This document shows, piece by piece, positions 19,056 through 28,014 of a DNA stretch of 64,000 bases; position 1 is the first letter of the stretch, and the number at the start of each line of letters is the position of its first letter. Under the pieces are notes generated by a model. It saw nothing but the letters and a program-made list of their open reading frames with translations. It searched no databases and was not told where the DNA came from. The position numbers and the translations under genes are program-made. Location: assembly GCF_900102545.1 (NCBI RefSeq), contig NZ_FNBN01000002.1:780264-844263 (forward strand), read 5' to 3'. Origin of the DNA: Chitinophaga filiformis (GTDB lineage Bacteria > Bacteroidota > Bacteroidia > Chitinophagales > Chitinophagaceae).

Positions 19056-19076
19056 TATCTTTGCAACCGAACGGTT
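19056..19076 (+). promoter_or_regulatory. Promoter -7 box with overlapping ArsR-type operator
   Basis: TATCTTTG (19056-19063) matches the Bacteroidota -7 consensus TAnnTTTG. The palindrome AACCG-AA-CGGTT (19065-19076) sits where transcription would start, and a second GCAACCGA half occurs at 19040-19047. An autorepressing ArsR protein bound here would block the promoter. No good -33 element is visible. Confidence 0.5.
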
Positions 19077-19098
19077 TCGAAAACTAATTATTTGACCC

Positions 19099-19419
19099 AT
19101 GAGAAGAGATGTTTTTCAAGCCATCGCGGATCCGACCAGAAGGGCGATCATACTACTGATTGCATCGCAGGCAATGACACCCAATGCCATCGCAGAACAT
19201 TTTAACACCACCCGGCAGGCAGTATCCAAACACCTGCGCATATTGGCAGAATGCCAGCTGGTAACCCAGGCGCAATCTGGCAGGGAAATTTATTATCAGC
19301 TAAACGGCGACAAAATGCAGGAGATCGACAAATGGCTTGACCAGTTCAGAAAAATATGGGAAAGCCGTTTTAACGAGCTCGATAAAATATTATTAACGCT
19401 TAAAAACGATAAAAAATGA
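19099..19419 (+). CDS. ArsR/SmtB-family winged-helix regulator
   Basis: A 106-residue protein with the family opening RRDVFQAIADPTRRAIILLI, recognition helix region NAIAEHFNTTRQAVSKHLRIL and a wing ending GREIYYQLN. It lacks the ELCVC metal-binding motif of true arsenic or zinc sensors, so it belongs to the non-metal ArsR group that is usually paired with an SRPBCC (AHSA1) protein, as here. Its stop overlaps the SRPBCC start (ATGA). Likely autoregulator of this three-gene operon. Confidence 0.93.
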   Translation: MRRDVFQAIADPTRRAIILLIASQAMTPNAIAEHFNTTRQAVSKHLRILAECQLVTQAQSGREIYYQLNGDKMQEIDKWLDQFRKIWESRFNELDKILLTLKNDKK

Positions 19420-19919
19420 ACGTCAACTTAGCCTTTGATTTTTCCGTTGATAAGGAAAACAAGACCATCACTGTAAAAAGGGAATTTGATGCGGAAGTTG
19501 CTTTAGTATGGGAAGCCTACACTAAAAGTGAACTCCTTGACCAGTGGTGGGCCCCAAAACCCTGGAAAGCAAGAACCAAAACCATGGACTTCCGTGAAGG
19601 CGGATCCTGGCACTATGCCATGGTCGGCCCAGAAGGCGAAGAACACTGGGCACTGGCTAACTACCAGAAGATTGAACCGAAGAAATCATTTACCGGACTC
19701 GATGCTTTTGCTGATGCAGAAGGCAACGTGAATAAACAGATGCCACAGTCAAAATGGGAGATCTCCTTTACGGATAAAGGACAAATTACACTGGTGCAGA
19801 TCCTCATTTCTTATGAAGACCTGGCTCAGCTGGAAACAACTATTCAGATGGGCTTCAAGGAAGGATTGGCAATGGCAATGGAAGGACTGGACGAATTATT
19901 GCCTTCATTAAAAAAATAA
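19416..19919 (+). CDS. SRPBCC/AHSA1-type START-like domain protein
   Basis: Single-domain helix-grip protein of 167 residues. The ITVKREFDAEVALVWEAYTKSELLDQWW segment and the DFREGGSWHYAMVGPEG stretch are hallmarks of the AHSA1 family; the C-terminal amphipathic helix ends GLAMAMEGLDELL. Such proteins bind hydrophobic ligands in a cavity; the ligand here is unknown. Translationally coupled to the ArsR gene. Confidence 0.92.
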   Translation: MNVNLAFDFSVDKENKTITVKREFDAEVALVWEAYTKSELLDQWWAPKPWKARTKTMDFREGGSWHYAMVGPEGEEHWALANYQKIEPKKSFTGLDAFADAEGNVNKQMPQSKWEISFTDKGQITLVQILISYEDLAQLETTIQMGFKEGLAMAMEGLDELLPSLKK

Positions 19920-19978
19920 GTTAAATTTAGATTACCTAACCACGTAAACAGAAAACCACATCCACGAAAAAGAACACT

Positions 19979-20356
19979 ATGAAGAAAAAAATTCTATTTG
20001 TAGTCAGTCTGTTGTTTGGACTGATGTTCATCAATGCAGGATTGAACAAATTCCTCAATTACATGCCACCTCCGAAAGACATGCCTGCAAATATGATGGA
20101 AGTAATGGGCGCTATCATGAAAATCACCTGGCTGATGCCGCTTGTCGGCGTGGCAGAAATCGTAGGCGGCATACTTTTCATCTTTCCTAAAACAAGAGCA
20201 CTGGGCGCCCTCATTATTTTACCGGTAATGGTAGGTATCGTGCTGACGACTATCACAGTAGCACCTTCCGGCATGCCTATCACGCTTGCGTTGTCTGCAA
20301 TACTCATCTGGGTGATTATCGAAAACCGGGAGAAGTATCTTCCGATGATAAGTTAG
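19979..20356 (+). CDS. DoxX-like membrane protein
   Basis: A 125-residue protein with four predicted membrane helices: ILFVVSLLFGLMFINAGLNK, ITWLMPLVGVAEIVGGILF, ALGALIILPVMVGIVLTTI and ITLALSAILIWVII. The GLNKFLNY and AEIVGGILF segments are typical DoxX family. It is the third gene of the ArsR-SRPBCC unit, 59 bases downstream. Function of such small DoxX proteins is poorly known; redox or membrane roles have been proposed. Confidence 0.85.
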   Translation: MKKKILFVVSLLFGLMFINAGLNKFLNYMPPPKDMPANMMEVMGAIMKITWLMPLVGVAEIVGGILFIFPKTRALGALIILPVMVGIVLTTITVAPSGMPITLALSAILIWVIIENREKYLPMIS

Positions 20357-20426
20357 GTCCTAATGCTGTCATGCTTCACGGTTATGATTCCGTCATAACT
20401 AAGTACGATGACTGCTAAATATTAGA

Positions 20427-20457
20427 ACAGGGGTGTCTTCATCAAAGGCACCCCTGT
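20427..20457 (+). terminator. Probable terminator after the DoxX gene
   Basis: ACAGGGGTG (20427-20435) pairs with CACCCCTGT (20449-20457) around a 13-base loop. The T-run behind it is weak (GTATTGTTTCC). Lies between a plus-strand gene and the convergent dismutase fragment and could serve both. Confidence 0.55.
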
Positions 20458-20558
20458 GTATTGTTTCCAGCTAAAAAGATACTCAATCAGCGTATCCTGT
20501 TTACAAAGTGTTGCGCACCTCTACCCTGCTGATTTTCACATGTTTGCCCCGGAAATGA

Positions 20559-20981
20559 CTATACTAACTTCGTGGCAGTATTCAACCTGTCGGCCACATC
20601 ATCCCAATTAATGATCTGCAGCATATTATCCACGAAATCTGTTCTTTTATTTTTATACTTCAGGTAGTAAGCATGTTCCCATACATCGATCACCAATAAT
20701 GGTATGACACCCCATTGGGTTAATTTTTCATGGTTCTCACATTGCAGGATAGTGAGCTTGTCGCTATAAGGCTGATAACCCAGTATCCCCCAGCCGTTGC
20801 CATCCACGTCTTTGGATGTTTTCGCCAGGTAGGTTTTCAGTTTATCGTAACTGCCAAAATCCTTCTCAATCCGCTTTAAAAGCTCTCCTTTCGGCTCTGT
20901 CTTTTTATTCGTCAGGTTTGTCCAGAAGAAGGGACAGGCAAGACGATCTATTTTAGGCCGTTCTCGGGTGATCCATTTCAT
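20559..20981 (-). pseudogene. Truncated Fe/Mn superoxide dismutase lacking N-terminal ligands
   Basis: The 140 residues match only the C-terminal part of iron/manganese superoxide dismutase: FFWTNL, then KDFGSYDKLKTYL, GNGWGILGYQ, and DVWEHAYYLKYKNKRTDFVD, which carries the Asp and His ligands of the second half. The N-terminal hairpin with the first His ligand is absent. The second His, expected four residues before the W of FYW, is Cys here (ACPFFW in place of the NHTFYW type). No missing N-terminus is found in the 117 bases upstream. Two of four metal ligands are lost, so normal dismutase activity is unlikely; probably a decaying gene. Confidence 0.8.
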
Positions 20982-21036
20982 GGCGGGAAAATACGGTTTT
21001 GAGGGAAGTTGGGTTACTATCCAGACTATTAGTCTT

Positions 21037-21069
21037 AAAGGGCTGACCGAAACTACCGGCCAGCCCTTT
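21037..21069 (-). terminator. Hairpin downstream of the tailspike-like gene
   Basis: AAAGGGCTG (21037-21045) pairs with CAGCCCTTT (21061-21069), with an inner CCG/CGG extension. It lies just after the minus-strand stop at 21099. T-runs are short on both sides, slightly better on the plus strand. Confidence 0.55.
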
Positions 21070-21098
21070 ATTTTAACAGCTATAGAAAACAGGCATCG

Positions 21099-23447
21099 TT
21101 ATATCCTCGCCGCCCAGGTAAACACAAGGTTTGCCCCATTCGCCGGCGCAGTATCATAATGCACAATAATACCCGATGCATCCGCCGTCAGATAACTGAT
21201 GTTCTTCGCATTTGCTGAAGCGGCATTCACCTGGAAATAAGACGGTGCTGCTGCCAGTCCCATACCATGCGGAATAGTGAACGTAGTTGCATTACCATCT
21301 CCGGTAGCCGTAAAGCTACCTGTACGCAGGCTTTGCATCGTTGCAGGCACCACCACAAAGTAAGCCAGGTCAAGACCACCGCTGGCTGGCGTCACATAGA
21401 TCTGACCCGTCATACCATCAGGCGCACCACTATGATCGACCAACAGGCTGATAGTTTGCCAGCTTGTTCCCACATTGGTTACTACTCTTGAAGCGCCAAA
21501 ACTTCCGGGAACATCCAGCCGCTGAAATGCGATCGTTACATTCTTTGTCACATCAGGGCTTTTTACCTTGGCATACAATATCCATCTTGATTTAGGAAAG
21601 AACCTGTTAATGGAGAATGTATTGGAAACACTACCTAAAGGATTCCGGATTGCCAGCTGCACAGCAGTGCTTGTGCTGACATAGGCATTTACATCCAGTG
21701 TGGCATCTGTTTTATAAGTAAGCGAAGGATTGTTATAGAAAAGCTGATTCACTGCCAGGTGGAACAATACGTTCTCACTCTGGAAAGGTATCTCAGGTGT
21801 ACCCTGTAATACATGGTCAGGCCAGTAACCGCCCAAGGACCTATTTACGGAGTATTTAGCCAGGTAAGTGATATCGCGTGGCGCATCCAGTCCGTTAAAG
21901 GACTTAATGAACAGGATACTGTTGTTCACGCCGAAATCATCAATGAAGTTCTCTTTACTTTGTACACCAGCGCGGATAGTATTCCCATCACCATTTACTG
22001 TAACGCGGTTACCGTCGTCCACTTCTATCAAACCAAAATCTGAATAGTTGGTATTAATGGTGATGAAATTGTTACGTCCGTTGCCACCATTCTGACACTT
22101 AGGCCCATTAGCTACACGAATCTGGGTACCTTCTATCAGTGCATATTCCTGGTTTACGACTGCACTGTTCAAAGGGCCTTCTGTATACATTTCACTGAAC
22201 TCCACACTGCGGGGCTCATACCGTACAGCAGAAGGAAAGGCCATTACTCTTACAGCCACTTTATACGACTGGCAGCCGAAGGTATTGAAAACACTCTGCG
22301 CCAGGTTGGGAACACTCAATCCTACCCGTCTGCTAAGCGCAGTGATCAGGTGCTCTGCCGCCCATTCATCACAGGCATACTCGATGCAATTTGCGCCTGC
22401 AGGCACCAGGAACAGGTTCGGATTGGAAGTTGAGAAGCTAATAGCTGTTCCTCCTGAAGTTGCCGCCAGCTGAACGCTGGTAGTGGTGGCGTTTACAATG
22501 AAATACCGGGTGCGGGGTATAAGGCCGGTAACTGCGCCATCTGCCGGATCAAAGATCAGGGCCACCTGTTCACCGTTAGCGAATATAAGACCGGTGTTGG
22601 CACAGTTGAGGATAGTGGTACTACCAGTGCCGGGAGGCGCTGCCTTCAGCGGCTTCATACCTGCTACCAGTTCCGAGGTTCCTACTACAATGCCGTAGTC
22701 CAGTCCGCGGACCTCCACAATACTGCCGAAGTTAATACGGTAAGCCGGACCTGCATAAAAGATACCGCAGTCGCCATAACCGTCTTTGTCATCGCCTAAA
22801 CGCTGGATACTGAGGTTATCAAAATAGTGACCGGTGTTCCTCGCAGTACCACCAACCTGTCCAGGCAGGCAGATTGCTGCGTTACCTACTATTTCTCCAC
22901 CCAGGCCTATCCTGGTACGGCCATTGATTAAACGTACATCAGTGGATCTGTCGAGCTTTAGCTGGAAATTACAGATCTGTATATCCAGGGCATCCACAAA
23001 ACCTGTTTCCGTCGGGGACTTCCAGTAAAGGATGTCTTGTCCTGGCATACCGCGCAAGCGGGTGTTCATGTTGGCGCCTGACACATTGTAGATACCGGTA
23101 ATATCGATTGTACCGGTGTAATACGTGCCTTCAGGAAAATACATGTTACGATTATTGTCACGGCAAAATTTTGCACATTTGCTAATGGGTGTAGTGTCAT
23201 CGGTGTCATCACCTTTGGCGCCAAACCATCTGACGTTGACAGTGTCCGTAATGATTCTTTTCCATCGTCCGACTGACGTGTTGGTCTCTTTAATAATGGT
23301 ACCACAATTCTCTGTGTCCTGGGAAGTGCTGTCCCAGTAAAATTCTCCGCCGCCGCCGTCGCTGGCGGTATAATAGCCGAGAAGGGTTGCCGTAGGGTCA
23401 TGAGTACCCTGATTCGCTTTCATGTCTGAAATGGATGCAAATACCAT
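21099..23447 (-). CDS. Phage-tailspike-like protein with pectate-lyase-type beta-helix
   Basis: About 782 residues from the ATG at 23447 (MVFASISDMKANQG). The N-terminal region carries GGGEFYWDS, then VRWFGAKGDDTDDTTPI, the typical entry motif of Pectate_lyase_3-type right-handed beta helices in tailspikes and extracellular glycosidases. A middle insert (ATTTSVQLAATSGGTAISF) and the C-terminal ATTFTIPHGMGLAAAPSYFQV resemble repeated modules of phage tail fibres. There is no signal peptide and no neighbouring phage gene, so it is an orphan. It may be an adhesin or polysaccharide-degrading protein acquired from a phage or a contractile injection system. Confidence 0.75.
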   Translation of the reverse strand: MVFASISDMKANQGTHDPTATLLGYYTASDGGGGEFYWDSTSQDTENCGTIIKETNTSVGRWKRIITDTVNVRWFGAKGDDTDDTTPISKCAKFCRDNNRNMYFPEGTYYTGTIDITGIYNVSGANMNTRLRGMPGQDILYWKSPTETGFVDALDIQICNFQLKLDRSTDVRLINGRTRIGLGGEIVGNAAICLPGQVGGTARNTGHYFDNLSIQRLGDDKDGYGDCGIFYAGPAYRINFGSIVEVRGLDYGIVVGTSELVAGMKPLKAAPPGTGSTTILNCANTGLIFANGEQVALIFDPADGAVTGLIPRTRYFIVNATTTSVQLAATSGGTAISFSTSNPNLFLVPAGANCIEYACDEWAAEHLITALSRRVGLSVPNLAQSVFNTFGCQSYKVAVRVMAFPSAVRYEPRSVEFSEMYTEGPLNSAVVNQEYALIEGTQIRVANGPKCQNGGNGRNNFITINTNYSDFGLIEVDDGNRVTVNGDGNTIRAGVQSKENFIDDFGVNNSILFIKSFNGLDAPRDITYLAKYSVNRSLGGYWPDHVLQGTPEIPFQSENVLFHLAVNQLFYNNPSLTYKTDATLDVNAYVSTSTAVQLAIRNPLGSVSNTFSINRFFPKSRWILYAKVKSPDVTKNVTIAFQRLDVPGSFGASRVVTNVGTSWQTISLLVDHSGAPDGMTGQIYVTPASGGLDLAYFVVVPATMQSLRTGSFTATGDGNATTFTIPHGMGLAAAPSYFQVNAASANAKNISYLTADASGIIVHYDTAPANGANLVFTWAARI

Positions 23448-23572
23448 GGTTACATTTTTTTTAGGGTTAACTGCGATATGGTTACAGCACAAAGATGCTT
23501 ATGCATCACGCAAGGGATATGCGTAATGGGGTACTTATAAGAGTATATTCTGGGGTTATTATTTAAAGCCGT

Positions 23573-24196
23573 TTATTTCGGTATCGGCGTCGTAATATCT
23601 ATCCTGCTCTTCATCACCTTCTGCAAATTCCTCGCAGAATCCAGATGTGTGTACAACAACGGCAGACTATTACTCGCAAATGACTTTACATCAGGATCTG
23701 TGGCATACTTCGCTGCCTTTCCGAAATCCCTGATATCCTTGTTGTAGTCATTCACCGTAAGGTCTACATACGACCTGTCGAACTCAATGCCTTCTTTTTT
23801 CAGGAGCCCTTCTTTCTGTTTCTGCTGATGATTGGATATCTCAGCTGGAAGCGTCACATTTTTAGCGGCGGCGAGCTTTTTCAGTTTTGCCTGCGCTTCT
23901 TTATGATCCTTAACGATCATTGCACCCAGTTCCTTTACCCGCTGATTACCGGATCGATCCCTTGCTAATTGTCCCATCTCGGATTCCAGCATAACTCCGC
24001 TGGCCGTATTCACCAGGAAGTCAGCATCATCCTTTGTCAGAACAATAGCCGATGAATCGTCCGGACGGCTCTCCGAATCAATTCTTCTGGCATTTACTTC
24101 TTTTGCGCTTTTTACACTATCGGGAGTTCTGCTGTTGCAGCTAAGGAGGAAGGAAATAACGATAAGACCCGAATATAATTTGGCGAAATTTTTCAT
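23573..24196 (-). CDS. DUF4142 lipoprotein
   Basis: Signal peptide with lipobox (LIVISFLLSCNS, Cys at about residue 20), then a helical DUF4142 domain with DADFLVNTASGVMLESEMGQLA, then VKELGAMIVKDHKEA and a C-terminal helix containing LPLLYTHLDSARNL. The domain is a four-helix ferritin-like bundle found in periplasmic stress proteins; function is not established. Single gene, 98 bases from the erythromycin-esterase-like gene stop. Confidence 0.9.
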   Translation of the reverse strand: MKNFAKLYSGLIVISFLLSCNSRTPDSVKSAKEVNARRIDSESRPDDSSAIVLTKDDADFLVNTASGVMLESEMGQLARDRSGNQRVKELGAMIVKDHKEAQAKLKKLAAAKNVTLPAEISNHQQKQKEGLLKKEGIEFDRSYVDLTVNDYNKDIRDFGKAAKYATDPDVKSFASNSLPLLYTHLDSARNLQKVMKSRIDITTPIPK

Positions 24197-24294
24197 GGTC
24201 TTTTTTCTATAACCGGATCAAATTGCATGCCACGGAACGGGACAATACGATCTTAGCCATCTTTAGAATGACTTATATCACAGTTAAAAAAACA

Positions 24295-25551
24295 TTAAAT
24301 GCCAAACGGATATGTTTCCGGCATCTTTTCATCATGGGGTTGCATATGCAACGGATGCAGGGCACTGGTCTCATCCAGGTATATCAAAGCATCATAGCGT
24401 TCAGGGAGTATAGAAGGCACATAATTGCCCCTCCTCTCCGCCCCCGGATGATAGACCACACCAATAGCCCGGTGCCCAATACGCATTCCGAATACCTCTT
24501 CCTGTTTATCGCTGAAAAGTATATAGCAGTTCCTGCCATACTCATTGTGCAATACGGCTTCTATGCTCTCCTCCCTGGCTTCCGGCACATCCATTTCCTG
24601 CATGGGCGCTCCCCATTCAGGACCTGCTATTACGGTCCCCCTGTAACCTGCAAAGCCAGCCAGATAAACCTGCTCTCTACCATAATGATCTCTTGCCAGC
24701 TGTCCTATATTCACCATGCCTGCTCTTGCCATATCTGTAGCCCTGGCATCGCCGATATGCGTATTATGCTCCCATATAATCCCTTTGGACAGGACACCAT
24801 GAAATTCCAGCAGCCGTTCAAGGGTTTCCATCATATGTGTATCCCGTATATTCCAGCTCTCATTACTAAACCCGATCATACTCCTGTAATACTTTTCCGC
24901 ATTAACGGCTATCAGGGCATTCTGCTCTGTATTAAAGCCGGCTTCTATATCACCGTCCAGGAACTGCGCTTTCAGCCTGATCTCCCGCAACATAGCCAGC
25001 ACCTCATTACTGCAGTCGTGGTCTGTAAGAGAATAGCGGGCGTATTGATGCTCATCTTCATTAAATGGCTCAAAGCAGGAAATAGCCTTCCTCACCGATT
25101 CTGCCGTTTGCCGGTCTTCTTTTTCCAGGTAACGCATGATGGTGTTCATGGAATCCCATAAACTATACACATCCAGCCCATAAAAGCCTACTCTCTTTTC
25201 CAGCGGCAGTTTACTGTTATATTCCCTTAGCCAGTTGGCCAGCGCAGCTACTTCCCAATTTGCCCACATCCAGGTTGGCCAGCGGTCAAAGCTCTTCAAT
25301 ATGGCGCTGACATCAGTACCGGCATCAGCATATCCCTTTACATACCGGTTTATACGGTAACAATCCGGCCAGTCGCCTTCTACCGCAATAAACCGGAAAC
25401 CCTTTTCCTGTATCAGTCTTTTTGAAATGGCAGTACGCCAGGTGTAATATTCATGCGTGCCATGTGATGCTTCGCCCAGCATTACGATACGTCGTTCATC
25501 CATATCCTTCAGCAATGGATCCAGACTCTTCATATCTGTGAGAAGATGCAT
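24295..25551 (-). CDS. Erythromycin-esterase-like protein (PF05139)
   Basis: Contains RRIVMLGEASHGTHEYYTWR, EGDWPDCYRINRYVKG and IIWEHNTHIGDARATDM, the conserved His/Glu motifs of the erythromycin esterase superfamily. I take the start MHLLTDMKSLDPLL at 25551; the open frame to 25668 extends into the divergent promoter region and adds no recognisable sequence. Only part of this family hydrolyses macrolides; in many bacteria and in the mycobacterial dormancy regulon its substrate is unknown. Divergent from dodecin with 133 bases between them. Confidence 0.88.
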   Translation of the reverse strand: MHLLTDMKSLDPLLKDMDERRIVMLGEASHGTHEYYTWRTAISKRLIQEKGFRFIAVEGDWPDCYRINRYVKGYADAGTDVSAILKSFDRWPTWMWANWEVAALANWLREYNSKLPLEKRVGFYGLDVYSLWDSMNTIMRYLEKEDRQTAESVRKAISCFEPFNEDEHQYARYSLTDHDCSNEVLAMLREIRLKAQFLDGDIEAGFNTEQNALIAVNAEKYYRSMIGFSNESWNIRDTHMMETLERLLEFHGVLSKGIIWEHNTHIGDARATDMARAGMVNIGQLARDHYGREQVYLAGFAGYRGTVIAGPEWGAPMQEMDVPEAREESIEAVLHNEYGRNCYILFSDKQEEVFGMRIGHRAIGVVYHPGAERRGNYVPSILPERYDALIYLDETSALHPLHMQPHDEKMPETYPFGI

Positions 25552-25684
25552 AAGGGAAGGTTTAATGTATGAACAGCCACAATAATTATACCCCGGAACC
25601 GGCTGCCCGCTTATGTTCTGCCCGGTGGATACAGGTATGGTAATTGTGGCCTCACAGTATTGTTTCACCTATAAAAACTTCTTT

Positions 25685-25912
25685 ATGGCTATCGTAAAAG
25701 TAATTGAGCTCATCGCTTCTTCCGAAAAAAGTATAGAAGATGCTATACAAAACGCAGTTGCAGAGGCATCTAAGACTATACATAACATAGACTCAGTTTT
25801 TGTAAAGGATATTAAAGTGCATGTACAGGATGGGAAAATAAGCACTTATGGACTGATCTGTAAAGTATCTTTCAGAATTGATGAGAAGGTGAAGGAACAT
25901 GAACATGCATAA
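25685..25912 (+). CDS. Dodecin (flavin-binding dodecamer)
   Basis: A 75-residue protein: MAIVKVIELIASSEKSIEDA, then an alpha helix (IQNAVAEASKTIHNI), and strands SVFVKDIKVHVQDGKI and TYGLICKVSFRIDEK. This is the dodecin alpha/beta fold; bacterial dodecins store and protect FMN, riboflavin or CoA. The start at 25685 is chosen because upstream in-frame residues are not family-like. Conserved W of the flavin site in halophilic dodecins is Y here (STYGLI), as in several bacterial members. Confidence 0.92.
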   Translation: MAIVKVIELIASSEKSIEDAIQNAVAEASKTIHNIDSVFVKDIKVHVQDGKISTYGLICKVSFRIDEKVKEHEHA

Positions 25913-25924
25913 ACGTTGATAATA

Positions 25925-25964
25925 CATCATGCGGCAACTGGTAGATACCGGTTACCGCATGATG
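25925..25964. terminator. Bidirectional terminator between dodecin and AraC gene
   Basis: CATCATGCGG (25925-25934) pairs perfectly with CCGCATGATG (25955-25964), and the interior ACTGGTA/TACCGGT extends the stem. It lies between convergent stops at 25912 and 25971. Confidence 0.75.
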
Positions 25965-25970
25965 ATCATA

Positions 25971-26816
25971 TTATGCATTCAATGTTGTACCACAGCTTTC
26001 TCCTGCGGTATCATATTTCTTAATCACTTTGGCCATATGGCTGGCATCTGTAAATCCTAATTCATAGGCAATCTCCTTCGCACTCTGATCAGAATGCCGG
26101 AGCCGGCTCTGTGCCACATTTACCTTTGACTTCAGCACGTATTCCTTCAGGGTCTCCCCTGTCTTCTTTTTAAAATATTCACTTACGTAGGTAGCGGACA
26201 AATGGAATTCGTTCGCCAGCGCTTCTATCCGTAGTTTCTCGTTGTCGAACAAGTTGAACTGGATATATTGCAGAATATCGCTGATCTGTTTATCCGTTGC
26301 AGGATGATCGTTTTTGAAGGTCTGCTCAAAATTGCGCCGGAGAATATTCAGCAGGGCGAACATGTGACCGCGGATAATAGAATCCGAATGCTCACGCTTA
26401 TTGGTATACTCGTCGTAAATACCTCTTATGAGGTGGGCCAGCATACTCTTGTCTGAAGCACTATGGATGATATCTCCCGGCTGCCTGTTGTAACTGCTCA
26501 GTATATAGTGCAGGTTCTGAAACCATTCCGTATAATCCATCATCTGCATACTGTCCTTTTTAAAGAACAGGCCATTGAAGCGGATAAAAATGAAGGTGGT
26601 CGGTGCTGTTATCTCAAACGAGTGACAGTCATAAGGCGGCAGCAGGAAGATGTTCTCCTGCTGATAGGAGATCGTACTATGATTGATACACTGCCTGCCG
26701 CTGCCTTTCTCTATATAAACAAGTTCGAAAAAATTATGTTTATGTGGCCGCTGGTTCCATTCCTGTAATTCCTCTCTCGTAATGAAAAAAGGCTGAGATG
26801 AATTTTCTACCTGCAT
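25971..26816 (-). CDS. AraC-family transcriptional regulator with cupin sensor
   Basis: N-terminal cupin: RPHKHNFFELVYIEKGSGRQ and IFLLPPYDCHSFEI. C-terminal pair of helix-turn-helix motifs: EALANEFHLSATYVSEYFKKKTGETLKEYVLK and SAKEIAYELGFTDASHMAKVIKKY. About 281 residues. It follows the oxidoreductase gene by 86 bases on the same strand, which suggests it controls that gene, but the ligand is unknown. Confidence 0.92.
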   Translation of the reverse strand: MQVENSSQPFFITREELQEWNQRPHKHNFFELVYIEKGSGRQCINHSTISYQQENIFLLPPYDCHSFEITAPTTFIFIRFNGLFFKKDSMQMMDYTEWFQNLHYILSSYNRQPGDIIHSASDKSMLAHLIRGIYDEYTNKREHSDSIIRGHMFALLNILRRNFEQTFKNDHPATDKQISDILQYIQFNLFDNEKLRIEALANEFHLSATYVSEYFKKKTGETLKEYVLKSKVNVAQSRLRHSDQSAKEIAYELGFTDASHMAKVIKKYDTAGESCGTTLNA

Positions 26817-26902
26817 TTATATCGCTGATTTACATTAAAAGTCCTGATTCAGCCGTCAAGTTAATGCAAAAACATATGTCTTTATCTACCATACAGCAAG
26901 TA

Positions 26903-27844
26903 TCAGGCAATGGTCAGCACAATCCTTCCCCGGGTAGTACCTGATTCCTGCTGCTGATGAGCCATATCCATCTGGGAGAAATCAAAATGGTTGACATATG
27001 GGCTGATAATCCCCTGTTCAAGCAAATCTGCCACGGCTTCCATATCAGGCCTGCTGGACTCGACCAGGAAGAAAAAGGCCCTTACATCCTTTTGCTTTGC
27101 AGCTTCCGCCACCTCTTCCGGAACACCGCCGGGAATACTGATAATCATGCCTCCGGGCTTCACTACCGCTATAGATCGTCTCACCGTGTCACCCCCTACA
27201 CAGTCAAATACCAGGTCTACATCTTTTACCACTTCTTCAAATGGCTGGTTTTTGTAATCTATGTGCTCGTCGGCCCCTAATCCCAATACAAAGTCCTTAT
27301 TTGCGGCGGAAGAAGTACCGATCACATACGCTCCTGCGTGTTTAGCCAGCTGTACCACAAAATGCCCCACACCTCCGGCAGCGGCATGTACCAGTACCCG
27401 TTGACCTTTTTTCAGACCTGCCTGCTGGAATAGGCCCTGGTAGGCTGTCAATGCGGCCAGGGTGCTGGCTGCTGCCTGCTGATGCGTAATACTGGCAGGC
27501 TTTTTCGCCAGATGAGCTGCCGGAGCGGCTACATACTCCGCATATGCCCTGCCATGCCCCGGAAAATTAACCATGCCAAATACTTCATCTCCCACTACAA
27601 ACTCCTTCACTTCACTGCCTACTGCTGTTACCACACCTGAGACATCCCAGCCTAAGATAAGCGGCATCTCATTTTTAATACGGCCCGCAATACCTTTCCC
27701 TAGTCTTGTCTTCACGTCTACCGGGTTAGTGGCAATCGCATGCACCCTTACCAGCACTTCATTTTCCTTAATAACCGGTTCTGCTAAGGAAGTATATTCC
27801 AATTTGTCTGTGCCGCCAAATTCATTGATAATGATCGCTTTCAT
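26903..27844 (-). CDS. Zinc-independent NADPH:quinone oxidoreductase-type MDR
   Basis: A 313-residue medium-chain dehydrogenase/reductase. The GroES-like N-terminal half has VRVHAIATNPVDVKTRLGKG and GWDVSGVVTAVGSEV; the coenzyme domain has RVLVHAAAGGVGHFVVQLAKHAGAYVIGT (AAxGGVG NADPH motif). No zinc-binding cysteine cluster. Ends with GRIVLTI, normal for the QOR group. Likely reduces quinones or enones in stress. Transcribed towards the AraC regulator. Confidence 0.92.
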   Translation of the reverse strand: MKAIIINEFGGTDKLEYTSLAEPVIKENEVLVRVHAIATNPVDVKTRLGKGIAGRIKNEMPLILGWDVSGVVTAVGSEVKEFVVGDEVFGMVNFPGHGRAYAEYVAAPAAHLAKKPASITHQQAAASTLAALTAYQGLFQQAGLKKGQRVLVHAAAGGVGHFVVQLAKHAGAYVIGTSSAANKDFVLGLGADEHIDYKNQPFEEVVKDVDLVFDCVGGDTVRRSIAVVKPGGMIISIPGGVPEEVAEAAKQKDVRAFFFLVESSRPDMEAVADLLEQGIISPYVNHFDFSQMDMAHQQQESGTTRGRIVLTIA

Positions 27845-28014
27845 TGTTTTTACGTTCTTCGTTTAATATTCAGTTTGACACCCCAAAATTGCGGCAAAGC
27901 ATTCCCCGGAAAGAGTATTTATTTGGGTAAGACAGGTATTTTTCAAGGTTTGGGGCACGGAAACTATATATATCCTCAAAGAATATATCAGGGGCATAAC
28001 TGCGGAGATAAAAA

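Noticed and set aside
24223..25161. 312-codon open frame on the plus strand
   Set aside because: Antisense to the erythromycin-esterase-like gene with clear motifs; no recognisable protein on the plus strand.
24295..25551. Macrolide-resistance gene
   Set aside because: Family motifs are present, but many chromosomal members of this family do not act on macrolides, and the setting is a stress island without resistance or mobility genes.
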